Below are positions 27,689-36,040 of a stretch of DNA of 64,000 nucleotides, one piece after another (position 1 is the first letter of the stretch; the number at the start of each line of letters is the position of its first letter). Made by a program: the position numbers and the translations under genes. The notes under the pieces were generated by a model. That model was given only the letters and a program-made list of their open reading frames with translations. It did no database searches and was not told where the DNA came from. The stretch lies in assembly GCF_029637485.1 (NCBI RefSeq), contig NZ_CP069128.1, positions 682,001 through 746,000 of the forward strand, read 5' to 3'. The DNA comes from Sphingomonas sp. LHG3406-1 (lineage in GTDB: Bacteria; Pseudomonadota; Alphaproteobacteria; Sphingomonadales; Sphingomonadaceae).

Positions 27689-29399
27689 TCGGCGCCGTGG
27701 AATAAATAGCCTCGATCTCCTCGGCCGCCGCAAGCGCCTTCTCCTCCGCGGCACGGCGGTCGTGGATGTCGAGGCTGACGCCGACCCATCGCTCGATGCG
27801 GCCGTCCGCCCCGAGGGTCGGGCTCGCCTTGGTCGAAAGCCAGCGATATTCGCCGTCATGGCGGCGGATGCGATAGTCGAGCCGAAAATCTTGCCTCGTC
27901 TCCCGCGCTACCCTCAACGCCTGCCACACGGATTCGAGATCGTCCGGATGGACGACCCCGCTCCACCAGTCTCCGGCGCCGACCTCCGCGATGCCGGTGT
28001 AATCCTTGTAGAACTGATTGACGTAGCTGTTTTCTCCCTTCGGGTCGGTGACGAACAGCAGACCCGGCACCGCTTCGGCAGTGGTCCGGAACTGCGCTTC
28101 GCTCGCTTCAAGCTCAGCCTGCCGTGCACGCTTGTTCGCGATGTTGCGGGCCTCGAGCACCGTGCCGATCGGCTCGCCATCCTCGTCCAGCACCGGGCTC
28201 GCGCTGAAGGAGACAGGGTAGAAGCTGCCATCCCGCGCGATGAACATTTCCTCGCCGGAGATCTTGGATCGGCTGGGAATGGCCATCCCGATCGGACAAT
28301 CCTCCATCGGCAAGGGCGTATGATCGGGCCTCGAATGATGGACGAGGTCGTGTAGCGACCGGTCCTTCATCTCGTCGAAGGCATATCCGGTCAGGGACTC
28401 GGCGGCGGCATTGGCGTAGATGCAACGGGCGCGGTCATCGAGCAGGAACACCGCCATTTGCGTGTTGTCGAGAACGGCACGGAAGCGGGCGTTGGCGGCG
28501 CTGAGGGCCTGCTCGGCACGGACGCGCTCGACGCGATCCCAGCATCGCCCAGCCGTCGCGATGGCCAGCTCCACCTCGTCCTCGGTCCACTGCCTGGGAA
28601 CGACCTGGTGGACGCAGAGAACGGCGACGAGGCGCCCGTCGCGAACGAGCGGAAAGTCGAGGACGGCACTGAAGGGGAGGTCGGCGATCTCCCCACGTTC
28701 GCGGTCCTTGTCCCACGCGCCATGCTGCGCGTAATCAGCGACCACGATCGGTTTGCCGGCCGTGTAGAGTTCGAACACCTCCTCGGAAAAATGGTGCTTG
28801 CCCACGAGGGAGGCGATGCCAGCCGCGCGATATTCTTCGCCGACGGTAACCGAGCGTTCCTCGAGGCACGGATCGCAGAAGAATACCCGGTCGGCCTTCA
28901 GCGCCTCGCCAAGCAGCCTGACCACCACCTGCTTCGCTTCCGCACCCGTCGACGCCCCGCGGAGGGCGAGTTCGAGCCCGGCCAGATAGGATTGGTAACG
29001 TTCGGCCGCCATCCGTTCGGACACGTCCGTGCTCGTTCCGAACCAGCAGGTGATCTTGCCATCGCCATCCCGCGCGGGCTCGGCGCGGGCCAGGAAATCG
29101 CGGTAGCCGCCGTCGGCACCTCTGAGGCGGTAGATGGCTTCATAGCCCTGACCGGTCGACACCGCCGCGTTCCAGGCCACGCCGACCCGCTCGACGTCCT
29201 CCGGATGGATGACGTCGGTCCAACTGCTGCCGACCAGATCCTCGGCGGCGACCCCCAGATATTCCGCGCAGCGGCGATTGAACCAGAAAGCGTGGCCATT
29301 GCCGTCCGCCATCCAGACCAGATGCGGCACCTGGTCCGCAAGCTGCTGCCATAAGCCGGGATCAAGATCCGGCCGGGCGGGTGTCGTCAACGCGTCCAT
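27639..29399 (-). CDS. PAS/GAF sensor histidine kinase, N-terminal part before frameshift
   Basis: A PAS domain (about residues 15-135), a GAF domain (about 145-300) and two more PAS domains precede a break at STAPI. In this frame 15 unrelated residues and a stop follow. In the next frame the expected GLTVIDRDFRYV continues at once, so one extra base (one of two A's at 27687-27688) disrupts a single gene of about 1,700 codons. No transmembrane segment is seen, pointing to a cytoplasmic sensor. ATG 29399 fits the domain start; the frame is open to 29519. If the frameshift is real this piece has no kinase. Confidence 0.78.
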   Translation of the reverse strand: MDALTTPARPDLDPGLWQQLADQVPHLVWMADGNGHAFWFNRRCAEYLGVAAEDLVGSSWTDVIHPEDVERVGVAWNAAVSTGQGYEAIYRLRGADGGYRDFLARAEPARDGDGKITCWFGTSTDVSERMAAERYQSYLAGLELALRGASTGAEAKQVVVRLLGEALKADRVFFCDPCLEERSVTVGEEYRAAGIASLVGKHHFSEEVFELYTAGKPIVVADYAQHGAWDKDRERGEIADLPFSAVLDFPLVRDGRLVAVLCVHQVVPRQWTEDEVELAIATAGRCWDRVERVRAEQALSAANARFRAVLDNTQMAVFLLDDRARCIYANAAAESLTGYAFDEMKDRSLHDLVHHSRPDHTPLPMEDCPIGMAIPSRSKISGEEMFIARDGSFYPVSFSASPVLDEDGEPIGTVLEARNIANKRARQAELEASEAQFRTTAEAVPGLLFVTDPKGENSYVNQFYKDYTGIAEVGAGDWWSGVVHPDDLESVWQALRVARETRQDFRLDYRIRRHDGEYRWLSTKASPTLGADGRIERWVGVSLDIHDRRAAEEKALAAAEEIEAIYSTAPIRPDRHRSRLSLCPDQ

Positions 29400-29536
29400 G
29401 CCACGCTCGTCGTAGCCCCGCCCCGGATCGGTCTTAGACCAGAGACGAAACGATTGGCAAACGTGCACCGAAGCCAACCCTTTGCGGACGTGCGCGGCGC
29501 TGCTAGCGGAAAGGCACACCTAGCTGGGGGACCCGA

Positions 29537-30490
29537 ATGTCGCTGCCGCCCGTCTTCGCTCCGCTTCGCCTGCCGGTGATTGGCGCGCCCTTGTTCATCG
29601 TGTCCAACCCGGCGCTCGTGATCGCCCAGTGCAAGGCCGGCGTGGTCGGCAGTTTTCCGGCGCTCAACGCGCGCCCGCAAAGTCAGCTCGACGAGTGGCT
29701 GCACGAGATCACCGAGGCTCTGTCCGACCATGACCGAGCCAATCCGGACGCGCCCGCGGCGCCGTTCGCGGTCAACCAGATCGTGCATCGGTCCAACACC
29801 CGCTTTGAAGAGGACATGGCGACCTGCGCCAAGTGGAAGGTGCCGATCGTCATCACCTCGCTGGGGGCGCGCGAGGAGCTGAACCAGGCGGTCCATGGCT
29901 GGGGCGGGATCACCCTCCACGACGTCATCGACGACCGCTTCGCCCGCAAGGCGATCGAAAAGGGTGCGGACGGCCTGATCGCCGTTGCCGCCGGAGCGGG
30001 CGGGCATGCCGGGCGATGGTCGCCGTTCGCCCTCATCCAGGAGATCCGCGCATGGTTCGACGGTCCGCTCGCTTTGTCGGGCTCGATCGCCAACGGCGGG
30101 GCGATCCTCGCGGCGCAGGCGATGGGCGCCGACGTCGCCTACATCGGCTCGCCCTTCATCGCCACCGACGAGGCGCGGGCGAGCGACGATTACAAGCAGG
30201 GTATCGTCGAAGGCTCGGCCAAGGACATCGTCTATTCCAGCCTGTTCACCGGCGTACACGGCAATTACCTTCGCACGTCGATCGAGCAGGCGGGGCTCAA
30301 TCCGGACAACCTTCCCGAAAGCAGCCCCGAGGCGATGAGCTTCGGCGGGGCCGCCGGCGCCAAGGCGTGGAAGGACATCTGGGGCTCGGGCCAGGGGATC
30401 GGGGCCGTCGACCGGGTGCAGCCCGCCGCCACCCTTGTCGCTCGCTGGACCGAAGAATATCGGGCCGCGCGTTCGAGGATCTGCGGCTAG
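29537..30490 (+). CDS. Nitronate monooxygenase (2-nitropropane dioxygenase family)
   Basis: 317 residues with an FMN-binding TIM-barrel of the NPD family, which oxidises alkyl nitronates. Visible are PVIGAPLFIVSNP, the GAGGHAG loop, the LSGSIANGGAI phosphate-binding strand and MGADVAYIGSPF. The ATG is preceded by a GGGGG run. Divergent from the sensor kinase, with 137 bases between the starts. The physiological substrate is not evident. Confidence 0.88.
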   Translation: MSLPPVFAPLRLPVIGAPLFIVSNPALVIAQCKAGVVGSFPALNARPQSQLDEWLHEITEALSDHDRANPDAPAAPFAVNQIVHRSNTRFEEDMATCAKWKVPIVITSLGAREELNQAVHGWGGITLHDVIDDRFARKAIEKGADGLIAVAAGAGGHAGRWSPFALIQEIRAWFDGPLALSGSIANGGAILAAQAMGADVAYIGSPFIATDEARASDDYKQGIVEGSAKDIVYSSLFTGVHGNYLRTSIEQAGLNPDNLPESSPEAMSFGGAAGAKAWKDIWGSGQGIGAVDRVQPAATLVARWTEEYRAARSRICG

Positions 30491-30502
30491 GTTCGCCTCC
30501 CT

Positions 30503-31354
30503 CTAGGCGACCGCCGGCTCGCGAAACCGCTCGGCGGCGGCGGCGGTCGTTGCTTGCTTGCCCGATCGCAGCCACGACCAGAGCAGCAAGGCGGCAAGCC
30601 AGCCGAAGTGGCTCAACAGCCACGTGATCCGGTGCAGCAGGCTGGCCTGCGGCGCTGGATTGCTGTTGAACGACCGCAGTTCGATCTGACCGGCCTTGGC
30701 GCCGTCGAGCAACTGTTTCGTGACATCCGGCTTGTAGAATGCGGCAATGCCCGGATCGCCGGACCGCAGCATCTCGTACGGGTAGCGACGCACCGCAATT
30801 TCGCGATTGGCGTCATACACCCACCAGCGGCCATCAATCTTCACACCCGCAAGGAAATGCCCCGGCGCCGCCACCGCTGCCCGCTCGAAGCCAAGCCGGC
30901 GTGCCACCTCGAGGAAGACGATAGCCTGCTGGCTGCAAGCCGCGCGACGGAACTGCATGATGTCGTCCGGCCGCACCGGCGAAGCGAGATGATCCCAGGC
31001 GTAGCCGAGCGCGTAGGCGATCCAATCCTGATCGAAGCGGAAATAGCTATAGCCATGCACGAAGCGTCGCCTCAGCAGCGAGTCCGCATGATTGAGCTTG
31101 CCGAGAGGAGTCGTGCCCTGGGCCTCTTGGTCGATCGCGCGCATCAACTTGTCGACGCTGTTCATCGACCCCAGCTGACGATCATATTCCTCCTCGATGG
31201 GCGGAAGAGGGGGCCGCTTGGCGCTCAGCAGCAGCGATGCCGCGGTGACCGCTGCAAGGCCGAGCCAGGCAAGAAGCGAAATCTTCAAGACCGCTGGGAA
31301 GCGCGATACGACACCGTCTCGAATACGCGAGACCGAAGAGATACTTACCCACAT
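30503..31354 (-). CDS. Membrane-anchored transglutaminase-like protein
   Basis: 283 residues, with a membrane segment near the N-terminus (about 22-45) and another near the C-terminus (about 245-265). Between them is a transglutaminase/protease-like core. Cys in RRAACSQQAI, His in APGHFLAGVKI and Asp in WWVYDANRE form a plausible C-H-D triad. Start ATG 31354 lies 10 bases after the thioesterase stop, suggesting an operon; an upstream ATG at 31405 would overlap that gene. Substrate and side of the membrane are not known. Confidence 0.65.
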   Translation of the reverse strand: MWVSISSVSRIRDGVVSRFPAVLKISLLAWLGLAAVTAASLLLSAKRPPLPPIEEEYDRQLGSMNSVDKLMRAIDQEAQGTTPLGKLNHADSLLRRRFVHGYSYFRFDQDWIAYALGYAWDHLASPVRPDDIMQFRRAACSQQAIVFLEVARRLGFERAAVAAPGHFLAGVKIDGRWWVYDANREIAVRRYPYEMLRSGDPGIAAFYKPDVTKQLLDGAKAGQIELRSFNSNPAPQASLLHRITWLLSHFGWLAALLLWSWLRSGKQATTAAAAERFREPAVA

Positions 31355-31364
31355 CGGGCACGCC

Positions 31365-31829
31365 CTAGAGTTTGGGAGAAGCCTCCTCAAGTTCCGTTGT
31401 GGCACTATTCTGAAACAGCCTTCGCCATTGTGGCGGCCAAGGCACTGGCCGCCGCTCGGACCGGTTCACGGCGACATGGACGAACTCGCCCGCGGCCGCG
31501 GCCAAGTCGTTGTCGGCCCTGAAGACACCCAATTGATAACGCACGCTCGACCGTCCGAGCTCGACAACGGCAAGGCCGACGTCGACATCCCCGGGGAAGC
31601 TCAGCGGCGCGAAATAGTTGCAACTGGTGCCGACGACCAAGGCGATCGGATCGCCCGAAGCGATGTCCAGCAATCCTTCTTCGATCAGCATGGCATTCAC
31701 CGCGCTGTCGAACCACTGATAGTAGACGGTGTTGTTCACGTGCCCGTAGGCGTCATTGTCGGCCCAGCGCGTCGCAATCCTGCGCCACCGGACGAAATCG
31801 CCCCGGACGGGCGGCGCTGCCCGGCTCAC
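31365..31829 (-). CDS. Acyl-CoA thioesterase (4-hydroxybenzoyl-CoA thioesterase family)
   Basis: 154 residues with a single hotdog fold. The N-terminal TRWADNDAYGHVNNTVYYQWFDS carries the active-site Asp and the HVNN motif of the YbgC/4HBT group. It overlaps the alcohol dehydrogenase stop by four bases and so is read together with it. Substrate not predictable. Confidence 0.88.
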   Translation of the reverse strand: MSRAAPPVRGDFVRWRRIATRWADNDAYGHVNNTVYYQWFDSAVNAMLIEEGLLDIASGDPIALVVGTSCNYFAPLSFPGDVDVGLAVVELGRSSVRYQLGVFRADNDLAAAAGEFVHVAVNRSERRPVPWPPQWRRLFQNSATTELEEASPKL

Positions 31830-32971
31830 CAGGCTGCCTCGTAAAGGCGGCGGGCATCCTCCTCGCTGATCGGCACGGGATTATTCACCAGCAGCCGCTG
31901 CTGTTTCATCGCTTCGCGCGCCAACAACGGCGCTTCGTCGCGCTCTATCCCATGGTCGCGAAGGCGCGGCTTGAGGCCGCTCGCCAGGACCAACTCTTCA
32001 CAGGCTTCGATCAGCCGGGCTGCGGCCGCCTGGCTGCCGAGGGCGGCAGCGGACGGATCGAGGATCGCGGCCAGCTCGGCATAAGGCTCGCGCGCGGCCT
32101 CGGCGTTGAAGGCCAGCACGGGGCGAAGCATCAGCGCATTGCTCAGCCCATGGGCTAGATGATGGATGCCGCCGAGCGGATAGGCGAGCGCGTGGACGCC
32201 GGCGACCGGTGCATTGGCGAAAGCCAACCCGGCAAGGTGGGCCCCAACAAGCATCGCCTCGCGTGCGGCGAGATCATTTGGCTGCTCACAGGCGGTGACA
32301 AGGTTCGCCGACAATAGGCGCAACGCTTCCCTGGCCTGCATGTCGGAGATTGGGTTCTTGGCCTTGGCGGACGTGTAGGCCTCGATCGCGTGGACCATGG
32401 CGTCGACGCCAGTCGCGGCGGTGAGCGCACGTGGCTTGCCGAGTGTGAGCGACGCGTCGAGCAGCGCCCAGTCGGGGATCAGGGCCGGGCTGTTCACACC
32501 CCTCTTTTCGGCACCCTCAACCGTAATGACAGCTACTGGAGTCGCTTCCGAGCCCGTGCCGGCGGTCGTGGGAACGAGGGCGAGCGGAAGTCGCCGACCT
32601 TGCGCCAGACCCACACCCCAGATGCTGTCGAGATCGCCGCCCGAACCAAGAAGATAGGCGGCGAGCTTGGCAACATCCATCGGGCTGCCACCGCCCAAGC
32701 CGACGACCGCGCCAACACCCGCCGCCCGCCCGGCTTCTACCGCGGCGAGCAAGGTGGCGCGGCTGGGATCAGCCTCGACCGAATCGAACAGGGTGACTGC
32801 ACGCCTCTTTTCCAGTTCGGCCAGCAGAGGATCCAGCAAGCCGAAGCCGCGCACATCCCTGTCGGTCACGAGCAGCACCGGTCCTTGCGGGAGCAGCGCG
32901 GCGAGTTCGGGAGTCCGGCCGCTGCCGATCAGCAGGCGGGGGCCGGGGTTGAGCAAAGAAAGCGGTTTCAC
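31826..32971 (-). CDS. Iron-containing alcohol dehydrogenase
   Basis: 381 residues. An NAD(P)-binding Rossmann-like N-terminal domain with GLGGGSPMDVAK is followed by a helical metal-binding domain. Candidate metal ligands are Asp and His residues in DAMVHAIEAYTS and in GGIHHLAHGLSNALM. VPTTAGTGSEAT is the family signature. First gene of a short operon with the thioesterase and the transglutaminase-like gene. The reaction is probably reversible reduction of an aldehyde or ketone; the substrate is unknown. Confidence 0.9.
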   Translation of the reverse strand: MKPLSLLNPGPRLLIGSGRTPELAALLPQGPVLLVTDRDVRGFGLLDPLLAELEKRRAVTLFDSVEADPSRATLLAAVEAGRAAGVGAVVGLGGGSPMDVAKLAAYLLGSGGDLDSIWGVGLAQGRRLPLALVPTTAGTGSEATPVAVITVEGAEKRGVNSPALIPDWALLDASLTLGKPRALTAATGVDAMVHAIEAYTSAKAKNPISDMQAREALRLLSANLVTACEQPNDLAAREAMLVGAHLAGLAFANAPVAGVHALAYPLGGIHHLAHGLSNALMLRPVLAFNAEAAREPYAELAAILDPSAAALGSQAAAARLIEACEELVLASGLKPRLRDHGIERDEAPLLAREAMKQQRLLVNNPVPISEEDARRLYEAAW

Positions 32972-32988
32972 GCCCTTTGCCTAGCCGC

Positions 32989-33480
32989 TCAGCGCGGCGC
33001 GTTCCAGATAAGGTCGCGCTCGAGCCTTCCCATCAGCGCGCGGGCCGGGCTGGAGGCGGGCTGGTCGATCGTCTGCTCTTCGTCGAGGCGCCTCACCCGC
33101 TCATAGAGATCAACGCTTGACGCGATCAGCGCCTGGGCATCGGCCGGCAACTGCTCGACCACTGCCGGATCGCTCGACCCGGCATGACCGAGCCGGCGTT
33201 CGGGACGGCGACCTGAAGTGGGGCTCAGCTCGCCCGTTTCGACCGCGCGCTGGGTCAGCAGCCAGGCGATGATGTGCATCAAGCGGGTCGTGACCTTAAG
33301 AGACTCGCAAGCGAAGCCGACCCGCACGAACGGATCGAGGCCACCCCGGTCCTTGCGCCCTTCCGCATCAAAATAGGTGCGCGCCTCGTCCGCAAGGAGC
33401 ATGGCCTCGGTGTAGAGGCTTTCGACCAGGCGGGGCGTGATCCGGCTGCCCGCAGTGCCGAGAGGGGTGACATCGCTCAT
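32989..33480 (-). CDS. DUF1465 / RcdA-like protein
   Basis: 163 residues of the all-helical DUF1465 family. The family includes Caulobacter RcdA, an adaptor for ClpXP-mediated CtrA degradation. The N-terminal SLYTEAMLLADEARTYFD and LKVTTRLMHIIAWLLTQRA are typical. Orthology to RcdA itself is an inference; the motif content fits an alphaproteobacterial cell-cycle protein. Transcribed toward the alcohol dehydrogenase operon with 17 bases between. Confidence 0.75.
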   Translation of the reverse strand: MSDVTPLGTAGSRITPRLVESLYTEAMLLADEARTYFDAEGRKDRGGLDPFVRVGFACESLKVTTRLMHIIAWLLTQRAVETGELSPTSGRRPERRLGHAGSSDPAVVEQLPADAQALIASSVDLYERVRRLDEEQTIDQPASSPARALMGRLERDLIWNAPR

Positions 33481-33586
33481 TATCGGTCCAACATAGTCCA
33501 GCTCTGCGCTGGCGAAAACGCCACAGCAAGGATTGGCGCTCCACCGCGTCCCGTCGCGGGACGGACCTCATGGCCTGTAATGGTGA

Positions 33587-33784
33587 TCACGCGATGATGT
33601 CCGGAACGGAGGCATCCAGCAGCGACTGAAGCTCGTCTTTCAGTCTCAGTTTGCGCTTTTTCAGTCGCGCGAGCGTCAGCATGTCGGCGGCGCCGGTTTC
33701 GGACAGTTCGGCGATTTGCGCGTCAAGCTGCCGGTGCTCGGCACGAAGCGCTTCGAGTCGGGCTGTAGGCTGGTCGTCGTTCAT
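33587..33784 (-). CDS. YdcH-like small coiled-coil protein (DUF465)
   Basis: 65 residues, predicted helical, with the DUF465 pattern of two helices and LARLKKRKLRLKDELQSL. Function unknown in the family. It is divergent from a second DUF465-like gene at 33952, with 167 bases between them. Confidence 0.75.
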   Translation of the reverse strand: MNDDQPTARLEALRAEHRQLDAQIAELSETGAADMLTLARLKKRKLRLKDELQSLLDASVPDIIA

Positions 33785-33951
33785 GATGCGGAGATGCTTC
33801 TAAACTGTCGTGGGGACCTAACGCCATTGCGGCACCGGTCACGGCAAGACGCGGCCTTGATGCGCCAAATGGCACAAATTGGGCGCGACAAAATGACGCT
33901 TTCGTGGTTTCTTCATCTGGCTGTCACACCAACATGAGGGAATGACGCACG

Positions 33952-34116
33952 ATGGAAAAGGCATACGTCGAGGCACTCGCATCCAAGCACGCCGCACTCC
34001 AGGCGCAGATTGACATCGAAGAGCAGCGACCAAACCCCGACGACATCCTTCTCCACAAGCTCAAGAAAGAAAAGCTCCGACTCAAGGACGAGATGCTCGG
34101 CCTTACCGTGCACTGA
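33952..34116 (+). CDS. YdcH-like small protein (DUF465), second copy
   Basis: A 54-residue helical protein starting MEKAYVEALASKHAALQAQI. The LLHKLKKEKLRLKDEM stretch is shared with the protein at 33587-33784, which makes a real gene likely despite the short length. GAGGGA lies 13 bases before the start. Function unknown. Confidence 0.75.
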   Translation: MEKAYVEALASKHAALQAQIDIEEQRPNPDDILLHKLKKEKLRLKDEMLGLTVH

Positions 34117-34123
34117 GATAGAG

Positions 34124-34191
34124 TCGTCCCGGCGCAGGCCGGGAGCTCAGCCGTTCCTGAGGTTGCCCGAAGTCCCGGCCTTCGCCGGGAC
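34124..34191. terminator. double palindrome between convergent genes
   Basis: Two GC-rich hairpins with related arms: CCCGGC/GCCGGG at 34128-34143, and GTCCCGGC/GCCGGGAC at 34172-34191 with a CTTC loop. The pair sits between the convergent YdcH-like and dksA genes and can serve both as a terminator. The sequence type resembles dispersed palindromic repeats of alphaproteobacterial genomes. No T-run follows. Confidence 0.6.
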
Positions 34192-34202
34192 GGCGGAGCC
34201 GT

Positions 34203-34664
34203 TCAGTCGTCCCGGCTGACTTTCTCGATTCGCTCGTGACGCTCCTGCGCCTCGAGGGTCATGGTGGCAATCGGACGCGCTTCGAGGCGACCCAGGCCGA
34301 TCGGTTCGCCAGTCACTTCGCAGTAGCCATATTCCCCGGCGTAGAGGCGGCGGATGGCGGCGTCGATCTTGGCAATGAGTTTGCGCTGGCGATCGCGGGT
34401 GCGCAGTTCGATCCCCCAGTCCGTCTCGCTCGAGGCGCGGTCGGCAAGGTCCGGCTCACGAAGCGTGTCGACCTGGAGCTGGGCCATGGTTGCCCGGCTT
34501 TCCTCGATAATCGCTTCCTTCCAGGCCCTAAGCTTGGCGAGGAAATAGGCCCGCTGCATCGGGCTCATGAAATCTTCATGCTCGGACGGGCGGTAGCCAT
34601 CGGGGAGCGTGATCCGGTCGAACGGTTCCGGTGTCTCGTAAACGTCGCTAAGTGCGGTCGCCAT
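34203..34664 (-). CDS. dksA: RNA polymerase-binding transcription factor DksA
   Basis: 153 residues. DksA acts with ppGpp at the RNA polymerase secondary channel during the stringent response. The coiled coil spans about residues 33-105, and the C-terminal zinc-finger region reads EYGYCEVTGEPIGLGRLEARP. Only one (Cys115) of the four classical zinc cysteines remains, as known for zinc-independent alphaproteobacterial DksA proteins. Of two consecutive ATGs the second (34664) has better spacing from the GGGAGGGG site. The 285 bases upstream to surE hold no recognised gene. Confidence 0.9.
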   Translation of the reverse strand: MATALSDVYETPEPFDRITLPDGYRPSEHEDFMSPMQRAYFLAKLRAWKEAIIEESRATMAQLQVDTLREPDLADRASSETDWGIELRTRDRQRKLIAKIDAAIRRLYAGEYGYCEVTGEPIGLGRLEARPIATMTLEAQERHERIEKVSRDD

Positions 34665-34949
34665 CATCCCCTCCCACAGCGGGTCGGAGGCCGACGGACC
34701 TTAACGGTGGCGCGCCGGTACCAACCCAAAGCACACCCGCCTTCAGCCATCCGGCACGCGCCGGTACGCCAGAGGCGATCACAAGGCTTTTCCGGGACTT
34801 AGCCCTAGGATTAGCCGTTTCCCCTGCGGCGCCAATACTCACATGCGAGGACCTGAACAAGCGCCGAGAAGCGGCTTTCGCAGGCCATGTTGCCAAAATG
34901 GCGCAACGATGGTTGCAGAGTGCCGGAGCCCTGCCCCATAGCGCCCGTC

Positions 34950-35720
34950 ATGCGCATCCTCCTCACCAACGACGACGGGGTGAACGCCTCCGGCCTTGCC
35001 CTCCTGACTGAGGTAGCCAGTGCCTTCACCGACGATCTGTGGGTGGTGGCACCCGCGGAGGAGCAGTCGGGCACCGGGCACTCCCTGACCCTGACCCGTC
35101 CGGTCCGCCTCCGCCGACTCGGCGAGAAGCGTTTCGCGGTCGCCGGGACGCCCACCGATGCCGTGCTGATGGCGCTCTTTCACCTGATGCCGGATCAACG
35201 GCCCGACGTGATCATCTCCGGCATCAATCGCGGCGCCAATCTTGCCGAGGACGTGACCTACAGCGGCACCGTCTCGGCGGCGATGGAAGGTGCGTTGGCC
35301 GGCGTCCGGTCGATCGCGCTCAGCCAAGTCTATGCGCGCGAGGGCATGGGCGACACCGTACCTTTCGCCGCAGCCGCCCACTGGGCGCCGCGCGTGCTCG
35401 AGCAATTGCTCGCCAGCAACCATGAGCCTGGCACGCTCGTCAACGTCAACTTCCCCGCCCTCGCACCGGAGGAAGTGCGCGGCGTGCGAGTCGTTCGCCA
35501 GGGCATCCGCGACTACGGTCGGACCCGCATCGTCCAGCGCACCGATCCGCGCGGCTACCCTTATTATTGGTTCGGGCTCGGACCGACGGTCGAGACCCCC
35601 GGCCATACCACCGACCTCGAAGCGATCGCCGATGGCTTCGTTTCGGTCACGCCGCTCCACCTTGACCTTACCCACGAGCAGTCGCTGCGAAGCCTCGCGG
35701 AGCGCTTCACCAACCCATGA
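34950..35720 (+). CDS. surE: 5'/3'-nucleotidase SurE
   Basis: 256 residues. Metal-dependent survival-protein phosphatase acting on nucleoside monophosphates. TNDDG at residues 6-10 carries the metal-binding Asp pair. GTPTDAV and SGINRGANLAEDVTYSGTV are conserved. The frame is open to 34887, but ATG 34950 begins the conserved MRILLTNDDG. The stop overlaps the next start (ATGA). Confidence 0.95.
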   Translation: MRILLTNDDGVNASGLALLTEVASAFTDDLWVVAPAEEQSGTGHSLTLTRPVRLRRLGEKRFAVAGTPTDAVLMALFHLMPDQRPDVIISGINRGANLAEDVTYSGTVSAAMEGALAGVRSIALSQVYAREGMGDTVPFAAAAHWAPRVLEQLLASNHEPGTLVNVNFPALAPEEVRGVRVVRQGIRDYGRTRIVQRTDPRGYPYYWFGLGPTVETPGHTTDLEAIADGFVSVTPLHLDLTHEQSLRSLAERFTNP

Positions 35721-36040
35721 GCGACTGGTACGAGGTCAAGCTGCTGGTCGAGCATGCCACCGGCTGGCCAATGGACACGCTCCACGTCATGGCAGGCGTG
35801 ATCCTGCAACTGGTCTTCGCGACCCTGCTTCGCCGCTCCCTGGCCGACCTGCGCCCGTGGGGGCTGGTCCTGCTGTTCGAACTCGCCAATGAGGCGCACG
35901 ACCTGTGGGTAGAGCGCTGGCCATCGCTCGGCATGCAATTGGGCGAAGGGCTGCGGGACCTTATCGGGACCATGCTCCTTCCCACCCTCCTCCTGCTGAT
36001 CGCCCGCACCCGACCACGGCTGCTCGCGGGTAGGCGATGA
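35717..36040 (+). CDS. Small membrane protein of unknown function
   Basis: 107 residues with hydrophobic segments at about 22-38, 48-62 and 82-97. The sequence between the second and third contains conserved-looking ELANEAHDLWVERWP. It overlaps surE and the ABC transporter by four bases each, so it is translated between them; a role in the same envelope process is possible but unproven. Not recognised as a named family. Confidence 0.7.
   Translation: MSDWYEVKLLVEHATGWPMDTLHVMAGVILQLVFATLLRRSLADLRPWGLVLLFELANEAHDLWVERWPSLGMQLGEGLRDLIGTMLLPTLLLLIARTRPRLLAGRR

Noticed and set aside
27680..27700. Programmed ribosomal frameshift in the sensor kinase
   Set aside because: No slippery heptamer is visible at the junction; a plain one-base insertion is simpler.
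27639..27859. Two independent overlapping kinase genes
   Set aside because: The PAS sequence continues without loss across the frame change, so it is one gene with a frameshift.
34668..34949. tRNA or small gene between dksA and surE
   Set aside because: I found no cloverleaf and no open frame with a plausible start and ribosome-binding site.
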